Source: Synechococcus sp. RCC307 (GTDB lineage: Bacteria > Cyanobacteriota > Cyanobacteriia > PCC-6307 > Cyanobiaceae). Taken from it: a stretch of DNA of 64,000 bases. The translations under genes and the position numbers were made by a program. The stretch covers positions 1,793,105-1,857,104 of the forward strand of contig CT978603.1 of NCBI GenBank assembly GCA_000063525.1, in the 5' to 3' direction. Of this stretch, positions 47,898-57,738 are shown piece after piece. Numbering within the stretch: position 1 is the stretch's first letter; every line of letters starts with the position of its first letter. The notes below the pieces were generated by a model. That model had not been told where the DNA came from. It made no database searches and saw only the letters and a program-made list of their open reading frames with translations.

Positions 47898-49217
47898 ATG
47901 CTTGTCAGTCGGGGGCGCACCCCAAGCGCCGGCGAAGTCGTCACGCAACTGTTTCAAGCCAAAGGGCTCAGGGATCGTGTTCTCACGACCCTGGGCCTCT
48001 TGGTGTTGGTGAGGCTGGGCATCTACATCCCCATTCCAGGGATTGACCGCGAAGCCTTCCAACAATTCATTCAGCAAGGCGGCCAGCTGATTGGCTTCCT
48101 CGACATCTTTACCGGCGGCGGCATCTCGGCCTTGGGCATCTTTGCCCTTGGGATCCTGCCGTTCATTAACGCCTCGATCATCCTGCAGCTGCTGACTGCA
48201 GCCCTCCCGAGCCTGGAGGATCTCCAGAAAAACGAGGGAGAAGCGGGGCGTCGCAAGATCGCCCAAATCACCCGCTATGTCGCCCTGGGCTGGGGTGTGC
48301 TGCAGAGCATCGTCTTCGCGATGATCCTGCGCCCTTACGCCTTGGAATCGGTCCCCCAGGTGGTGTTTGTGGCCCAAACCGCCTTGGCCCTGGTGACCGG
48401 TTCGATGGTGGTGATGTGGATCTCAGAGGTGATCACCGAACGGGGCATTGGCCAAGGCGCCTCCCTGGTGATCTTTTTGAACATCGTGGCGACCTTGCCG
48501 CGAGCCCTGGGCTCCACAGTCGAATTGGCCCAGAGCGGCGATCGCGGCACCATTGCCGGCATCATCGTGCTGGTGCTCGTTTTCCTGATCACGATCCTGG
48601 GGATCGTTTGCGTGCAGGAAGGCAGTCGTCGCATCCCGATTGTGAGCGCCAAACGCCAGGTGGGCGCTGGAGCAATGCTGCCTGAGCGACAAAGCTATTT
48701 GCCCTTGAAGCTCAATGCCGGGGGCGTGATGCCGATCATCTTTGCCTCGGCGGTGATCTTCCTGCCCCTCACCATTGCCAACCTCACCAAGAGTGAGCTC
48801 CTGGTCAGGGTGGCTGGTTACCTCAACCCCAACAGCAGCACCCCGTGGCTCTATGCCCTGGTGTTTTTTGGCTTGATCTGCGGGTTCTCGTTCTTCTACG
48901 CCACCTTGACGATCAACCCCCAGGACATCGCCTCCAACCTCAAAAAAGGTGGCGTCGCGGTGCCCGGAGTCAGGCCAGGCACGGCGACGGCGAAATACCT
49001 CGGCGGTGTGCAAAACAGGCTCACCCTGCTCGGTGGCATCTTTTTGGGCGCCGTCGCCATCATTCCGGCTGCCGTAGAAGGGGCCACCAACGTCAAGACC
49101 TTCCAGGGTCTTGGTGCCACCTCTCTGCTGATCCTGGTGGGCGTTGCCATTGACACCGCCAAGCAGGTTCAGACCTATGTGATCTCCCAGCGTTACGAAG
49201 GAATGGTGCGTCAATGA
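47898..49217 (+). CDS. secY: Preprotein translocase subunit SecY
   Basis: The 439-residue channel subunit of the Sec translocon, serving both plasma and thylakoid membranes in cyanobacteria. Ten membrane helices are visible. Plug-region and family motifs include IYIPIPGIDREAFQQF, GGGISALGIFALGILPFINASII, LNAGGVMPIIFASAVIFLPL and NPQDIASNLKKGG. The start ATG 47898 follows rplO by 31 bases; the stop overlaps adk (ATGA). Confidence 0.98.
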   Translation: MLVSRGRTPSAGEVVTQLFQAKGLRDRVLTTLGLLVLVRLGIYIPIPGIDREAFQQFIQQGGQLIGFLDIFTGGGISALGIFALGILPFINASIILQLLTAALPSLEDLQKNEGEAGRRKIAQITRYVALGWGVLQSIVFAMILRPYALESVPQVVFVAQTALALVTGSMVVMWISEVITERGIGQGASLVIFLNIVATLPRALGSTVELAQSGDRGTIAGIIVLVLVFLITILGIVCVQEGSRRIPIVSAKRQVGAGAMLPERQSYLPLKLNAGGVMPIIFASAVIFLPLTIANLTKSELLVRVAGYLNPNSSTPWLYALVFFGLICGFSFFYATLTINPQDIASNLKKGGVAVPGVRPGTATAKYLGGVQNRLTLLGGIFLGAVAIIPAAVEGATNVKTFQGLGATSLLILVGVAIDTAKQVQTYVISQRYEGMVRQ

Positions 49218-49762
49218 GTCATCGACTGCTGTTTGTCGGCCCACCTGGTGCCGGCAAAGGAACCCAAGCAGAACGCCTGGCCGCGAACCATGGGCTGCTT
49301 CATCTCTCCACAGGCGACCTGCTGCGCGCAGAAGTCAAAGCGGGGAGCGAATTGGGCAAAGAAGCCGAAGCGGTGATGAACCGCGGTGAACTGGTGAGCG
49401 ATGCGCTGGTGCTGGCGATCGTGCGCTCGCGCTTGCAAAGCCACAGCGGCGGCTGGCTCCTGGATGGCTTCCCCCGCAACCTGGCCCAGGCCGAAGCCCT
49501 CGATGCCCTGCTGAGCGAGCTCAACCAACCGCTGCAAAGCGTGCTGTTGATGGAGCTGGACGACGACGAGCTCGTGCAACGTCTGCTGGCCCGTGGCCGC
49601 GCCGATGACAACGAAGAGGTAATTCGCCATCGGCTCAGCGTTTACCGGGAGCAAACCGCGCCTTTGATTAACCATTACGAGCAGCGGGGACAGCTCAAAA
49701 GAGTGGTCAGCACTGGCACGATCGAAGCCGTCGCCGAACAGATCACAGCGGCCTTGGCTTAA
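49214..49762 (+). CDS. adk: Adenylate kinase
   Basis: Interconverts ATP + AMP and 2 ADP. The 182-residue short form has GPPGAGKGTQAERLA (P-loop), STGDLLRAEV, DGFPRNLAQAEAL and a short lid without the zinc cysteines of long adenylate kinases. ATG 49214 overlaps the secY stop by four bases. In contrast to E. coli, no map or infA follows. Confidence 0.97.
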   Translation: MSHRLLFVGPPGAGKGTQAERLAANHGLLHLSTGDLLRAEVKAGSELGKEAEAVMNRGELVSDALVLAIVRSRLQSHSGGWLLDGFPRNLAQAEALDALLSELNQPLQSVLLMELDDDELVQRLLARGRADDNEEVIRHRLSVYREQTAPLINHYEQRGQLKRVVSTGTIEAVAEQITAALA

Positions 49763-49806
49763 GGCGCCGTGATAAGTTGTTTGTTTGTCAATAGGAGAGC
49801 CCACCC

Positions 49807-49920
49807 ATGAAGGTGCGCGCCTCAGTGAAGCGCATGTGCGACAAGTGCCGGGTGATTCGTCGCCACGGCCGCGTCATGGTCATCTGCGCCAACCCCAAGC
49901 ACAAGCAACGCCAGGGCTGA
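49807..49920 (+). CDS. rpmJ: 50S ribosomal protein bL36
   Basis: A 37-residue zinc-ribbon protein. The four metal ligands of the zinc-binding form are intact: Cys11, Cys14, Cys27 and His32 ([17 protein letters not shown], then ANPKHK). An AGGAG lies about ten bases upstream of ATG 49807. The 44-base gap after adk has a TTGTTTGTTTG run that might be part of a promoter. Confidence 0.97.
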   Translation: MKVRASVKRMCDKCRVIRRHGRVMVICANPKHKQRQG

Positions 49921-50019
49921 GCCGATTTCGGTTCTGATCTTGGCGGGCACATTCGTGCCCTGCAACCTCATTTCCGGTGAAGTTTCTCTTCACCACTCGT
50001 CCCAACAACCTTTCCCTCA

Positions 50020-50385
50020 GTGGCTCGGATTTCCGGTGTTGATATCCCCCGCGAAAAGCGTGTGGAGATCGCACTCACCTACATCTATGGCGTCGGCCTG
50101 ACCCGTTCCCAAAAGATTCTTGCCTCCACAGGCGTGAGTCCCGACACCCGCGTCAAGGACCTCAGCGACGCTGATGTTCAGAAACTGCGGGCGGCCGCTG
50201 AAACCTTCACCCTCGAAGGGGACCTGCGCCGTCAGGAAGGCATGGCCATGAAGCGCCTGCAAGACATCGGCTGCCTGCGTGGTCGACGTCACCGCATGGG
50301 CTTGCCCGTGCGCGGACAGCGCACCCGCACCAATGCCCGCACCCGTCGCGGCGCCCGTAAGACCGTGGCCGGCAAGAAGAAGTAA
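50020..50385 (+). CDS. rpsM: 30S ribosomal protein uS13
   Basis: A 121-residue head protein at the A/P site. [32 protein letters not shown] and [18 protein letters not shown] are conserved; the basic tail contacts tRNA. The start is GTG 50020, the only sensible one. The 99-base gap from rpmJ contains GGGCACATTCGTGCCC, a 6-bp hairpin (49945-49960). Confidence 0.97.
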   Translation: MARISGVDIPREKRVEIALTYIYGVGLTRSQKILASTGVSPDTRVKDLSDADVQKLRAAAETFTLEGDLRRQEGMAMKRLQDIGCLRGRRHRMGLPVRGQRTRTNARTRRGARKTVAGKKK

Positions 50386-50493
50386 GTCCTGACTTGCCTT
50401 CCCTCTGCTTTGCCGCTGGCAATCGCCGGCGTCACCAAGGCAGACCCCCATTCCGTTCTTTGATCACCTCGCTGCACCTGCGGCACCTTCTCC

Positions 50494-50883
50494 ATGGCGA
50501 AGACAGCAAAAAAAGGGCCCAAAAAGGCCAAACGCAACGTCCCCAACGGCGTTGCTCACATCCAGAGCACCTTCAACAACACCATCGTCTCGATCACCGA
50601 CACCGCCGGTGAAGTCATCGCTTGGTCCTCCGCTGGTGCCAGTGGCTTCAAAGGCGCTCGCAAGGGCACTCCATTTGCCGCCCAAACCGCTGCTGAAGCA
50701 GCAGCCCGCCGCGCGCTCGAGCAGGGCATGCGTCAGATCGAAGTTCTGGTCCGTGGTCCCGGCTCCGGCCGGGAAACCGCCATCCGCGCTCTGCAGGTGG
50801 CCGGCCTGGAAATCACTTTGATCCGCGATGTGACCCCCCTGCCTCACAACGGCTGTCGTCGCGCCAAGCGGCGCCGCGTCTGA
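50494..50883 (+). CDS. rpsK: 30S ribosomal protein uS11
   Basis: A 129-residue platform protein. [20 protein letters not shown] and PIPHNGCRPPKRRRV-type end (here [14 protein letters not shown]) identify it, along with [20 protein letters not shown]. The N-terminal [14 protein letters not shown] is short and basic. It lies 108 bases after rpsM. Confidence 0.98.
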   Translation: MAKTAKKGPKKAKRNVPNGVAHIQSTFNNTIVSITDTAGEVIAWSSAGASGFKGARKGTPFAAQTAAEAAARRALEQGMRQIEVLVRGPGSGRETAIRALQVAGLEITLIRDVTPLPHNGCRRAKRRRV

Positions 50884-50937
50884 TCGCCTCTTTCACCTTC
50901 CGCCTTCGGGCTTCTTCCCTTTACAGCTCTTCCGGCC

Positions 50938-51876
50938 GTGCTGCAGTACCAAATTGACCGCGTCGACTATCAGATCGCTGACGATCAGTCCCAGTCAGGC
51001 GTTTTCGTCATCGGCCCTCTCGATCGAGGCCAGGCAACCACTCTTGGCACCGCCCTTCGGCGCGTCCTGATGAGTGGCCTTGAGGGCACCGCCGTCACGG
51101 CTGTCCGCATCGCTGGCGTCAACCATGAGTACGCCACCGTTCCCGGCGTGCGTGAAGACGTCCTCGACATCCTGCTGAACTGCAAAGAACTGGTTCTCAG
51201 CAGCCGCTCCCGCGACACCGAAATTGGCCGCCTCGTGGTCAATGGCCCCGCCTCGGTGACCGCTGGCGATCTGCAGTTCTCCTCCCAGGTGTCGGTGGTC
51301 AACGCCGACTGCCCCATCGCCACCGTGGCCGATGGACATGCCCTAGAACTCGAAGTCCATGTGGAGCGTGGCGTGGGCTACCGCCCCGTTGAGCGCACCA
51401 GCGAAGACGCTGCCGCCCTTGATTTGCTCCAAATCGACGCGGTGTTCATGCCCGTGCGTCGCGTGAACTTCACCGTGGACGAAACCGCTGTGGGTGAAGG
51501 CGGCTCAGCCCGTGAGCGTCTGCGCCTGGAGATCAACACCAACGGCTCCATCACCCCCGATGATGCCCTGGCTTATGCGGCCAACCAGCTGATCGCTCTG
51601 TTCCAGCCTCTGGCCACAGTGACCTTGGCGGAAGAGCCCGGCCAGGAGCCTGAGCCCAGCGCTGAGAGCCAGATCCCCCTGGAAGAGCTCAACCTCTCGG
51701 TGCGGGCTTACAACTGCCTCAAGCGGGCCCAGGTCAACTCCGTTTCGGATCTGATGGGCTTCAGCTACGAGGATCTGCTGGAGATCAAAAACTTCGGTGC
51801 CAAGTCGGCGGATGAAGTGATCGAAGCGCTTGAGCGCATCGGCATCTCCTTGCCCCAAAGCCGCACCACCGCCTGA
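50938..51876 (+). CDS. rpoA: RNA polymerase alpha subunit
   Basis: A 312-residue subunit that scaffolds RNA polymerase assembly. N-terminal domain: [19 protein letters not shown] and [16 protein letters not shown]-terminal domain (about 240-312) contacts UP elements and activators: [19 protein letters not shown] and [19 protein letters not shown]. The start is GTG 50938. The position after rpsK and before rplQ is the standard alpha-operon order, but rpsD is not between rpsK and rpoA. Confidence 0.98.
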   Translation: MLQYQIDRVDYQIADDQSQSGVFVIGPLDRGQATTLGTALRRVLMSGLEGTAVTAVRIAGVNHEYATVPGVREDVLDILLNCKELVLSSRSRDTEIGRLVVNGPASVTAGDLQFSSQVSVVNADCPIATVADGHALELEVHVERGVGYRPVERTSEDAAALDLLQIDAVFMPVRRVNFTVDETAVGEGGSARERLRLEINTNGSITPDDALAYAANQLIALFQPLATVTLAEEPGQEPEPSAESQIPLEELNLSVRAYNCLKRAQVNSVSDLMGFSYEDLLEIKNFGAKSADEVIEALERIGISLPQSRTTA

Positions 51877-51907
51877 CGGCCTCCATCCCCACACCTCCTT
51901 TCGACCC

Positions 51908-52258
51908 ATGCGCCACCAGTGCCGAGTCCCCCAGCTGGGACGTCCCGCCGACCAACGCAAGGCCATGCTCCGTGGCCTTACCACCCAGCTCATCCGCGAA
52001 GGCCGGGTGACCACCACCAAGGCCCGTGCCAAAGCACTCCGCGATGAAACTGAGCGGATGATCAGCTTGGCCAAGGACGGCAGCCTGGCCGCCCGCCGCC
52101 GGGCCCTGGGCTACATCTACGACAAGCAGCTGGTGCATGCTCTGTTTGACAAAGCCAGCGAGCGCTACGGCGACCGCAACGGTGGCTACACCCGCATCAT
52201 TCGCACAGTCCCCCGCCGCGGTGACAACGCCGAAATGGCCATCATCGAGCTGGTCTGA
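51908..52258 (+). CDS. rplQ: 50S ribosomal protein bL17
   Basis: A 116-residue protein at the tunnel exit region. [40 protein letters not shown] and [20 protein letters not shown] are diagnostic. ATG 51908 is chosen because MRH begins the family; the open frame extends upstream into rpoA. Confidence 0.97.
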   Translation: MRHQCRVPQLGRPADQRKAMLRGLTTQLIREGRVTTTKARAKALRDETERMISLAKDGSLAARRRALGYIYDKQLVHALFDKASERYGDRNGGYTRIIRTVPRRGDNAEMAIIELV

Positions 52259-52269
52259 GCTTCAGCCCA

Positions 52270-53145
52270 TTGACCGGCCAGCGCATCGCCCTCTGTCTGC
52301 AATACGACGGGGGGCCTTTTTGTGGCTGGCAGCGGCAGCCCCAGCACCGCAGTGTTCAACAGAGCCTCGATGAAGCGATTGAGGCCCTCGACCCGCTCCC
52401 CGCTGGCATTGCAGCCAAACTGAGTCGCACCATTGCCGCCGGCCGCACCGACACCGGCGTCCATGCCGCTGCCCAGGTGGTGCACTTTGATTGCCATGGC
52501 CCCATCCCAGCGGCCCGCTGGGCCCCAGCCCTCAATGGGCGACTGCCCGGCAGCATCCGGGTGAGGGCCAGTGCAGCCGTGGCAGCCAATTGGCATGCCT
52601 GCTTCAGCGCCACATATCGGCGGTACCGCTACTGCATCTACAACGCGCGGCGGCCGAATCTGTTTTTGTCGCCCTTCAGCTGGCACCGCTACCAATGGCG
52701 CCTGCAAGACCACTTGATGCAGGAGCTGCTGCAGGAGCTACTCGGACACCACGACTTTTCGGCCTTTCAGCGGGCGGGCAGCCAGCGTGCCCACGCCCGC
52801 ACCACCGTCCAGGAGGTGAGCCTGCAGCGGGAAGGCGACATCCTCACGCTGGAGATCCAAGCGAGTGGATTTCTCTACGGCATGGTGCGATTGCTGGTGG
52901 GGCAACTGGTGGCCGCTGGAGAGGGCCGCATCAGCCCTGAGCAATTCCGCCAACGCTGGCGTGAGCAACGCCGTGACGAGGTCAAAGAAGCCGCTCCACC
53001 ACAGGGACTTTGCCTGCTGCGTGTGGGCTACCCAGAGCCCGTGTTCCCAAGGGGTGCGTGGTACGATTGCCAACCGCGGTATCGGCTGGAGACTTCCGAT
53101 CCGCCCCCTGAGATCACCAGCAATCCGACAGGCGAAGTTCTCTGA
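52270..53145 (+). CDS. truA: tRNA pseudouridine synthase A (38-40)
   Basis: Modifies uridines 38-40 in the anticodon stem of many tRNAs. The catalytic aspartate is Asp61 in [39 protein letters not shown] and [20 protein letters not shown] are also typical. At 291 residues the C-terminus is a little longer than usual. Start TTG 52270, 11 bases after rplQ; no ATG precedes the domain. Confidence 0.94.
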   Translation: MTGQRIALCLQYDGGPFCGWQRQPQHRSVQQSLDEAIEALDPLPAGIAAKLSRTIAAGRTDTGVHAAAQVVHFDCHGPIPAARWAPALNGRLPGSIRVRASAAVAANWHACFSATYRRYRYCIYNARRPNLFLSPFSWHRYQWRLQDHLMQELLQELLGHHDFSAFQRAGSQRAHARTTVQEVSLQREGDILTLEIQASGFLYGMVRLLVGQLVAAGEGRISPEQFRQRWREQRRDEVKEAAPPQGLCLLRVGYPEPVFPRGAWYDCQPRYRLETSDPPPEITSNPTGEVL

Positions 53146-53258
53146 ACTAGCTTCGGAATTGGTGGAGATTTCAGACTTTTTGATCTGGATTCCAGCTCCA
53201 GCCAAGTCCAGTCCCTGCACACGCAGGGCCCGTCCCGTGATTCCGGCCTGCCGGCGCG

Positions 53259-53711
53259 ATGAACAAAACAGTCGTCCCCTCTCTCAATACCGTTGAACGC
53301 CACTGGTACGTGGTGGATGCGGAAAACCAGTGCCTCGGTCGCCTCGCGACTGAAGTGGCCTCGGTTCTGCGCGGCAAGAACAAGCCGACCTACACCCCTC
53401 ACCTGGACACGGGTGACTTTGTGGTGGTGATCAACGCCGACAAGGTGAAAGTCACCGGCAACAAGGCCAGCGACAAGCTCTACCGCCGTCACTCCGGGCG
53501 CCCGGGCGGGATGAAGGTGGAAACCTTCGCCGCCCTGCAACAGCGCATTCCTGAGCGCATCGTGGAGAAGGCCATCAAGGGCATGCTTCCCCACAACGCC
53601 CTCGGTCGGCAGTTGTTCCGCAAGCTGAAGGTTTACAAGGGTGCCGAGCACCCCCATGGCGCACAGCAGCCCCAGCCTTACCAGCTCAACCCCTCCGCCA
53701 GCATCAAATGA
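53259..53711 (+). CDS. rplM: 50S ribosomal protein uL13
   Basis: A 150-residue early-assembly protein. [40 protein letters not shown] and [20 protein letters not shown] identify it. It ends with a four-base overlap onto rpsI, the usual L13-S9 coupling. A 113-base gap separates it from truA. Confidence 0.98.
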   Translation: MNKTVVPSLNTVERHWYVVDAENQCLGRLATEVASVLRGKNKPTYTPHLDTGDFVVVINADKVKVTGNKASDKLYRRHSGRPGGMKVETFAALQQRIPERIVEKAIKGMLPHNALGRQLFRKLKVYKGAEHPHGAQQPQPYQLNPSASIK

Positions 53712-54115
53712 CCAGCAGCAGCAAGCGCGTCGTCTACTGGGGCACCGGTCGTCGTAAGACCTCCGTGGCACGGGTTCGTGTGGTTCCTGGCGATGGCACG
53801 ATCACCATCAATGGCCGCCCTGGCGATAACTACCTGAACTACAACCCCAGCTACCTCAACGCGGTGCGTGCACCGCTCGACACCCTGGGGCTCTCCAAGG
53901 AGTACGACATCCTTGTGAATGTCAGGGGTGGCGGGCTCACCGGCCAGGCCGATGCCATCAAGCAAGGTGCGGCACGCGCCCTGTGTGAGCTGTCCCCCGA
54001 CAACCGCAAACCGCTCAAGAGCGAAGGTCACCTGAGCCGCGACCCTCGCGCCAAGGAACGCCGTAAGTACGGCCTCAAGAAAGCTCGTAAAGCTCCTCAG
54101 TTCTCCAAGCGCTGA
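53708..54115 (+). CDS. rpsI: 30S ribosomal protein uS9
   Basis: A 135-residue head protein whose C-terminal tail reaches the P-site tRNA; here it ends APQFSKR with the conserved terminal Arg. [20 protein letters not shown] and [20 protein letters not shown] are typical. Confidence 0.98.
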   Translation: MTSSSKRVVYWGTGRRKTSVARVRVVPGDGTITINGRPGDNYLNYNPSYLNAVRAPLDTLGLSKEYDILVNVRGGGLTGQADAIKQGAARALCELSPDNRKPLKSEGHLSRDPRAKERRKYGLKKARKAPQFSKR

Positions 54116-54123
54116 TTTTCGTC

Positions 54124-54402
54124 ATGGCCAAGCCCGACATTCACCCCACCTGGTATCCCGACGCCAAGGTGATCTGCAATGGAGAAGTGGTCATGACCAC
54201 TGGCTCCACTACCCCCGAGCTGCACGTCGATGTGTGGAGCGGCAACCACCCCTTCTTCACGGGTACCCAGAAGATCCTCGACACCGAGGGCCGCGTGGAC
54301 CGCTTCATGCGCAAGTACGGCATGGGCAGTGCCAATCCCGACGTCGATGCACCCGCGCCCAAGAAGGCCGCCAAGAAATCCGACGCCGAATCCGACAGCT
54401 GA
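54124..54402 (+). CDS. rpmE: 50S ribosomal protein bL31, zinc-independent type
   Basis: A 92-residue intersubunit-bridge protein. MAKPDIHPTWYPDAKVICNG and HPFFTGTQKILDTEGRVDRF match bL31. Only one cysteine is present (Cys18), so the four-cysteine zinc site is not formed. The Lys/Ala/Glu-rich C-terminus (KKAAKKSDAESDS) is a low-complexity extension. A terminator follows. Confidence 0.95.
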   Translation: MAKPDIHPTWYPDAKVICNGEVVMTTGSTTPELHVDVWSGNHPFFTGTQKILDTEGRVDRFMRKYGMGSANPDVDAPAPKKAAKKSDAESDS

Positions 54403-54431
54403 ACTACGCAGCTGCAATGACGTCTGAGATG

Positions 54432-54463
54432 GCCGGGTGCTCCCAACGGGGCATCCGGCTTTT
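54432..54463 (+). terminator. Rho-independent terminator after rpmE
   Basis: GCCGGGTGCTCC pairs with GGGGCATCCGGC (two G-T pairs, loop CAAC), followed by four T residues. It lies 29 bases after the rpmE stop and before prfA, so it may end the long ribosomal protein transcript. Confidence 0.85.
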
Positions 54464-54492
54464 CTATCGGCGCTGCTCAACCCGCTGAATCT

Positions 54493-55587
54493 GTGGATCA
54501 GTCCTTTGTCACCGAGCGGCTAGAAGCCACCTGCCGCACCTTCAACGCCCTCGAGCGTCAGCTGGCTGACCCCAGCGTGGCGGCTGACCCTGAACAACTG
54601 CTGACCCTGGCCAAAGAGCGCTCGAGGCTTGAGCCCCTGGTTCTCGATTACCAACGGCTGCAACAACTCCACGCCGAGCATCAGCAGGCCCAGCAATTGC
54701 TCAAAGAGAGCAAGGGCGACGCTGAACTGGAGGCGTTGGCCCAAGAGGAGCTGCAGCAACTGAGCTCAGAGCAGGAGCAGCTCAACCAACGCCTGAAAGT
54801 GGCTCTGCTGCCCAGCGACCCCCGCGATGAGCGCAGCGTGATGCTGGAAATTCGCGCCGGAGCCGGCGGTGATGAAGCCTGCCTGTGGGCTGGCGATCTC
54901 GCCCGCATGTATGAACGCCACGCCCAAACCTGCGGCTGGCAAGTGAATCCCGTCAGCGCTTCAGAAGCCGAGCTCGGTGGCTTCAAGGAATTAATCCTGG
55001 CGATCCGCGGGGATGCGGTGTTCAGCCAACTCAAATACGAAGCCGGTGTGCATCGGGTGCAGCGGGTACCCGCCACGGAATCACAGGGTCGTGTTCACAC
55101 CTCAACAGCCACGGTGGCGGTGATGCCAGAGGCCGATCCGGTTGATGTGCAAATCGATCCCAAGGATCTCGACATCAGCACGGCCCGCTCTGGCGGTGCT
55201 GGAGGGCAAAACGTCAACAAAGTGGAAACAGCCGTCGATCTGCTGCACAAGCCCACCGGGATTCGGGTGTTCTGCACCCAGGAACGCTCCCAGCTGCAAA
55301 ACCGCGAGCGTGCCATGGAGATTCTGCGGGCCAAGCTGCTGGCCAAAGAGGAGGAAGAAGCGGCAGCAGCCGAGAGTTCGGCGCGCCGCGCCCAAGTGGG
55401 CAGCGGTGATCGCAGCGAAAAAATTCGCACCTACAACTACAAAGACAACCGCACCACCGATCACCGCCTGGGCAAAAACTTCCCATTGGAAACCGTGCTC
55501 AACGGCCAACTCAGCGATCTAATCGAGGCCTGCACCCATGCTGATCAGCAACAAAAACTGGAAGAGCTCGCGGCCAGCGAGAGCTAG
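54493..55587 (+). CDS. prfA: Peptide chain release factor 1
   Basis: Recognises UAA and UAG and triggers peptide release. The 364-residue protein has the GGQ motif at 237-239 ([13 protein letters not shown]), [20 protein letters not shown] and the tripeptide-anticodon region [18 protein letters not shown]. The start is GTG 54493, 30 bases after the terminator. The stop overlaps the convergent HNH gene by four bases. Confidence 0.97.
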   Translation: MDQSFVTERLEATCRTFNALERQLADPSVAADPEQLLTLAKERSRLEPLVLDYQRLQQLHAEHQQAQQLLKESKGDAELEALAQEELQQLSSEQEQLNQRLKVALLPSDPRDERSVMLEIRAGAGGDEACLWAGDLARMYERHAQTCGWQVNPVSASEAELGGFKELILAIRGDAVFSQLKYEAGVHRVQRVPATESQGRVHTSTATVAVMPEADPVDVQIDPKDLDISTARSGGAGGQNVNKVETAVDLLHKPTGIRVFCTQERSQLQNRERAMEILRAKLLAKEEEEAAAAESSARRAQVGSGDRSEKIRTYNYKDNRTTDHRLGKNFPLETVLNGQLSDLIEACTHADQQQKLEELAASES

Positions 55588-56078
55588 GCGCCAATCACGT
55601 ATTTGCGCCACTCTTCCCGGCCGCTGCGAATCTGGCGGGTGGCTTCGAAATACAAGGTGCTCACCGGGCGTCTTGGCACCGAGTTCAAGGGCATGTCCGC
55701 TTCTTTCGGGGTGCGATTGCCCTTGCGGACATTGCAGCGAATGCAAGCCGTAGTCACGTTCTCCCAGGTGTCTTGGCCACCACGGCTGCGGGGAATCACA
55801 TGGTCAAGCGAGAGTTTGTCGCCGCGGTAGCCGCAGTATTGGCAGGTGTGGTGATCGCGCTGGAACACGTTGCGGCGGGTGAGCGGCAATTCCTTGAATG
55901 GAATGCGAACAAATTGCCGCAACCGGATCACGGAGGGAGCTAAAAAGTCTTGACGGAGATTGCGTTCTTCGTGCTCAAGGCCTTCCGCTTTTCCCTTCAA
56001 CACCATGACGACGGCACGCCGCCAACTGGTGATATTGAGCGGCTCGTAAGACGCATTGAGAACGAGGACGTGGCCCAT
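55584..56078 (-). CDS. HNH endonuclease family protein
   Basis: A 164-residue protein with a zinc-stabilised HNH fold: [20 protein letters not shown] (first CxxC, then Asp-His) and [21 protein letters not shown] (Asn and second CxxC). The N-terminal [20 protein letters not shown] is typical of the cyanobacterial and chloroplast-related family, whose biological role is not settled. Free-standing, not part of an intron or homing element as far as seen. Start ATG 56078, where the conserved [14 protein letters not shown] begins; the frame is open further upstream to 56234. Confidence 0.9.
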   Translation of the reverse strand: MGHVLVLNASYEPLNITSWRRAVVMVLKGKAEGLEHEERNLRQDFLAPSVIRLRQFVRIPFKELPLTRRNVFQRDHHTCQYCGYRGDKLSLDHVIPRSRGGQDTWENVTTACIRCNVRKGNRTPKEADMPLNSVPRRPVSTLYFEATRQIRSGREEWRKYVIGA

Positions 56079-56139
56079 GCCAGCTTCCCGTATTGCAGGC
56101 ATGCTATCTGGGTCAACAAGTGCCCCGACGTCGTCTCTG

Positions 56140-57327
56140 ATGCAGCATGAGTCCCTGCCAGGGCTGACGCGGGAGATGATCCCGTCGGTGCAACCACAGC
56201 AGCGGGCTTGGCTGGAGATTGATCGCGACGCCATTCGCTACAACACAGCACAGCTGAAGGGCTCGCTGAGTCCCGGTTGCGCCTTGATGGCTGTGGTCAA
56301 GGCCGATGGCTATGGCCATGGCGCCGTGACGGTTGCTGAAGCTGCGCTCGATGGCGGTGCCAGCAGCTTTGGGGTGGCCACCCTCGCTGAAGGCATCGAA
56401 CTTCGGCAAGCCGGAATCGAGGCCCCGATCCTGGTGCTGGGGAACCTGCAGCAGCCCGAAGAATTCCGCTGCTGCCTGCACTGGCAACTCAGTCCCACGA
56501 TCAGCAGCCTCAGGCAGGGGTTGATCGGCAGCAATGTGGGTGTTGCCGGGGGGAAGCCATTGCTGGCCCACCTCAAGCTCGACACCGGCATGGCCCGGCT
56601 GGGCATCGACTGGCAACAGGGCCCCAAACTGCTGGAGGAGCTGCAACAGCTCGATGGCTTAAGCATCGCCGGGGTGTATTCCCATCTCGCCGATGCTGAT
56701 AATCCCGACGGCTTGCTCAACGCCACCCAGCAGGAGCGTTTTGAAGCAGTCCTGCGCCGCTTCCATGAGCTGGAACTGAAACCTGGCCTGCGGCATCTGG
56801 CCAACAGCGCCGGCACCCTCAGCAGCCCTGAGCTGCACTACGACATGGTGCGGGTGGGGTTGTCGCTCTATGGCCACTCGCCAGCTGCGCACCTAAAACA
56901 ACTGCCGCTGCGGCCCGCCATGAGCGTGCACGCCAAGGTCACCCTGCTTCGCGATGTGCCCGCCGGCGCTGGGGTGAGTTACGGCCATCAGTTCCACACC
57001 ACACGACCGAGCCGACTGGCCGTGCTCGGCATTGGCTACGCAGATGGCGTCAGCCGCCGCCTCTCCGGGCAGATGGAGGTGTTAGCCGAGGGGCGCCGCC
57101 TGCCCCAAGTCGGAGCCATCACCATGGACCAAATCGTGATCGACGCCACAGATCTGCCGGAGTTGGACATTGGCGATTCGGTGACGCTGCTGGGCAGCAG
57201 CGGCAGTGAAACCATTGGCCCGCAGGCCTGGAGCGATGTCTGCCAGAGCATTCCATGGGAGGTGCTTTGCAGCTTCAAACACCGCCTGCCCCGCCTGCCC
57301 CGCCTGCCCCGCCGACCGGAGCACTGA
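56140..57327 (+). CDS. alr: Alanine racemase
   Basis: PLP enzyme that makes D-alanine for peptidoglycan. The catalytic lysine is in AVVKADGYGHGAV and the tyrosine in GAGVSYGHQFHT. LEIDRDAIRYN opens the barrel. ATG 56140 gives 395 residues; ATG 56176 would start 12 residues later. The C-terminus carries a tandem repeat of PRL units. Divergent from the HNH gene, 61 bases apart. Confidence 0.95.
   Translation: MQHESLPGLTREMIPSVQPQQRAWLEIDRDAIRYNTAQLKGSLSPGCALMAVVKADGYGHGAVTVAEAALDGGASSFGVATLAEGIELRQAGIEAPILVLGNLQQPEEFRCCLHWQLSPTISSLRQGLIGSNVGVAGGKPLLAHLKLDTGMARLGIDWQQGPKLLEELQQLDGLSIAGVYSHLADADNPDGLLNATQQERFEAVLRRFHELELKPGLRHLANSAGTLSSPELHYDMVRVGLSLYGHSPAAHLKQLPLRPAMSVHAKVTLLRDVPAGAGVSYGHQFHTTRPSRLAVLGIGYADGVSRRLSGQMEVLAEGRRLPQVGAITMDQIVIDATDLPELDIGDSVTLLGSSGSETIGPQAWSDVCQSIPWEVLCSFKHRLPRLPRLPRRPEH
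57283..57309 (+). repeat. Three tandem 9-base repeats in the end of alr
   Basis: The unit CGCCTGCCC occurs three times in a row, in frame, encoding a Leu-Pro-Arg repeat at the C-terminus of alanine racemase. In-frame slippage would change protein length without breaking the frame. Confidence 0.85.
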
Positions 57328-57345
57328 TAGGCTTGGCCGACCGCT

Positions 57346-57434
57346 GGAGAGGTGGCTGAGCGGTTGAAAGCGGCTCCCTGCTAAGGAGTTACAGGAGGCA
57401 ACTTCTGTCGAGGGTTCGAATCCCTCCCTCTCCG
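57346..57434 (+). tRNA. trnS: tRNA-Ser (GCT)
   Basis: An 89-base cloverleaf with the long variable arm of tRNA-Ser: acceptor GGAGAGG / CCTCTCC, anticodon loop CTGCTAA with GCT, variable arm between TTACAGGAGG and TTCTGTC, T-loop TTCGAAT, discriminator G. CCA is not encoded. It reads AGC and AGU codons. Confidence 0.96.
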
Positions 57435-57552
57435 TTCCAACCTTTGAGGCTCTTGGTGTCCGGCTGCTAACAGGTCGCTGAGTCGGTTACCAATGACACG
57501 TCAAGAGGCTGTGACAGACCGCAACAATTGCGGCTAGATCGCCCAAGTCGCC

Positions 57553-57738
57553 ATGGACGACATCGTCGCCACGTTTTCGTACGACATCCACGCCTTGCGG
57601 CTGGAATACAAAACCACCTGTGATGCCCTGGAGCACTGGCGCGGGGGAGATCCCACCGAACAGGAGTTTTTGATCTGGAAAAAAGATCAGCTGTTCCGCT
57701 CGTTGTTGCAGCAGTCCTACGAGAGCGCTGAAGCCTGA
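57553..57738 (+). CDS. Small conserved-looking hypothetical protein
   Basis: A 61-residue protein starting ATG 57553, predicted mostly helical and mildly acidic: YDIHALRLEYKTTCDALEHW, EFLIWKKDQLFRSLLQQSY. No family is recognised. A 6-bp hairpin (CCGCAA / TTGCGG) lies 20 bases upstream, and the 117-base gap after tRNA-Ser shows nothing else. The last 22 bases overlap the convergent hydrolase. Confidence 0.6.
   Translation: MDDIVATFSYDIHALRLEYKTTCDALEHWRGGDPTEQEFLIWKKDQLFRSLLQQSYESAEA

Noticed and set aside
48423-49244. Minus frame opposite secY
   Set aside because: SecY is unambiguous; the antisense frame is His/Gln/Gly-rich with no membrane or enzyme feature.
55584-56078. HNH protein as homing endonuclease or part of a mobile intron
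   Set aside because: It stands alone between prfA and alr, with no intron, intein or flanking repeats, and its N-terminus matches the chromosomal cyanobacterial family.
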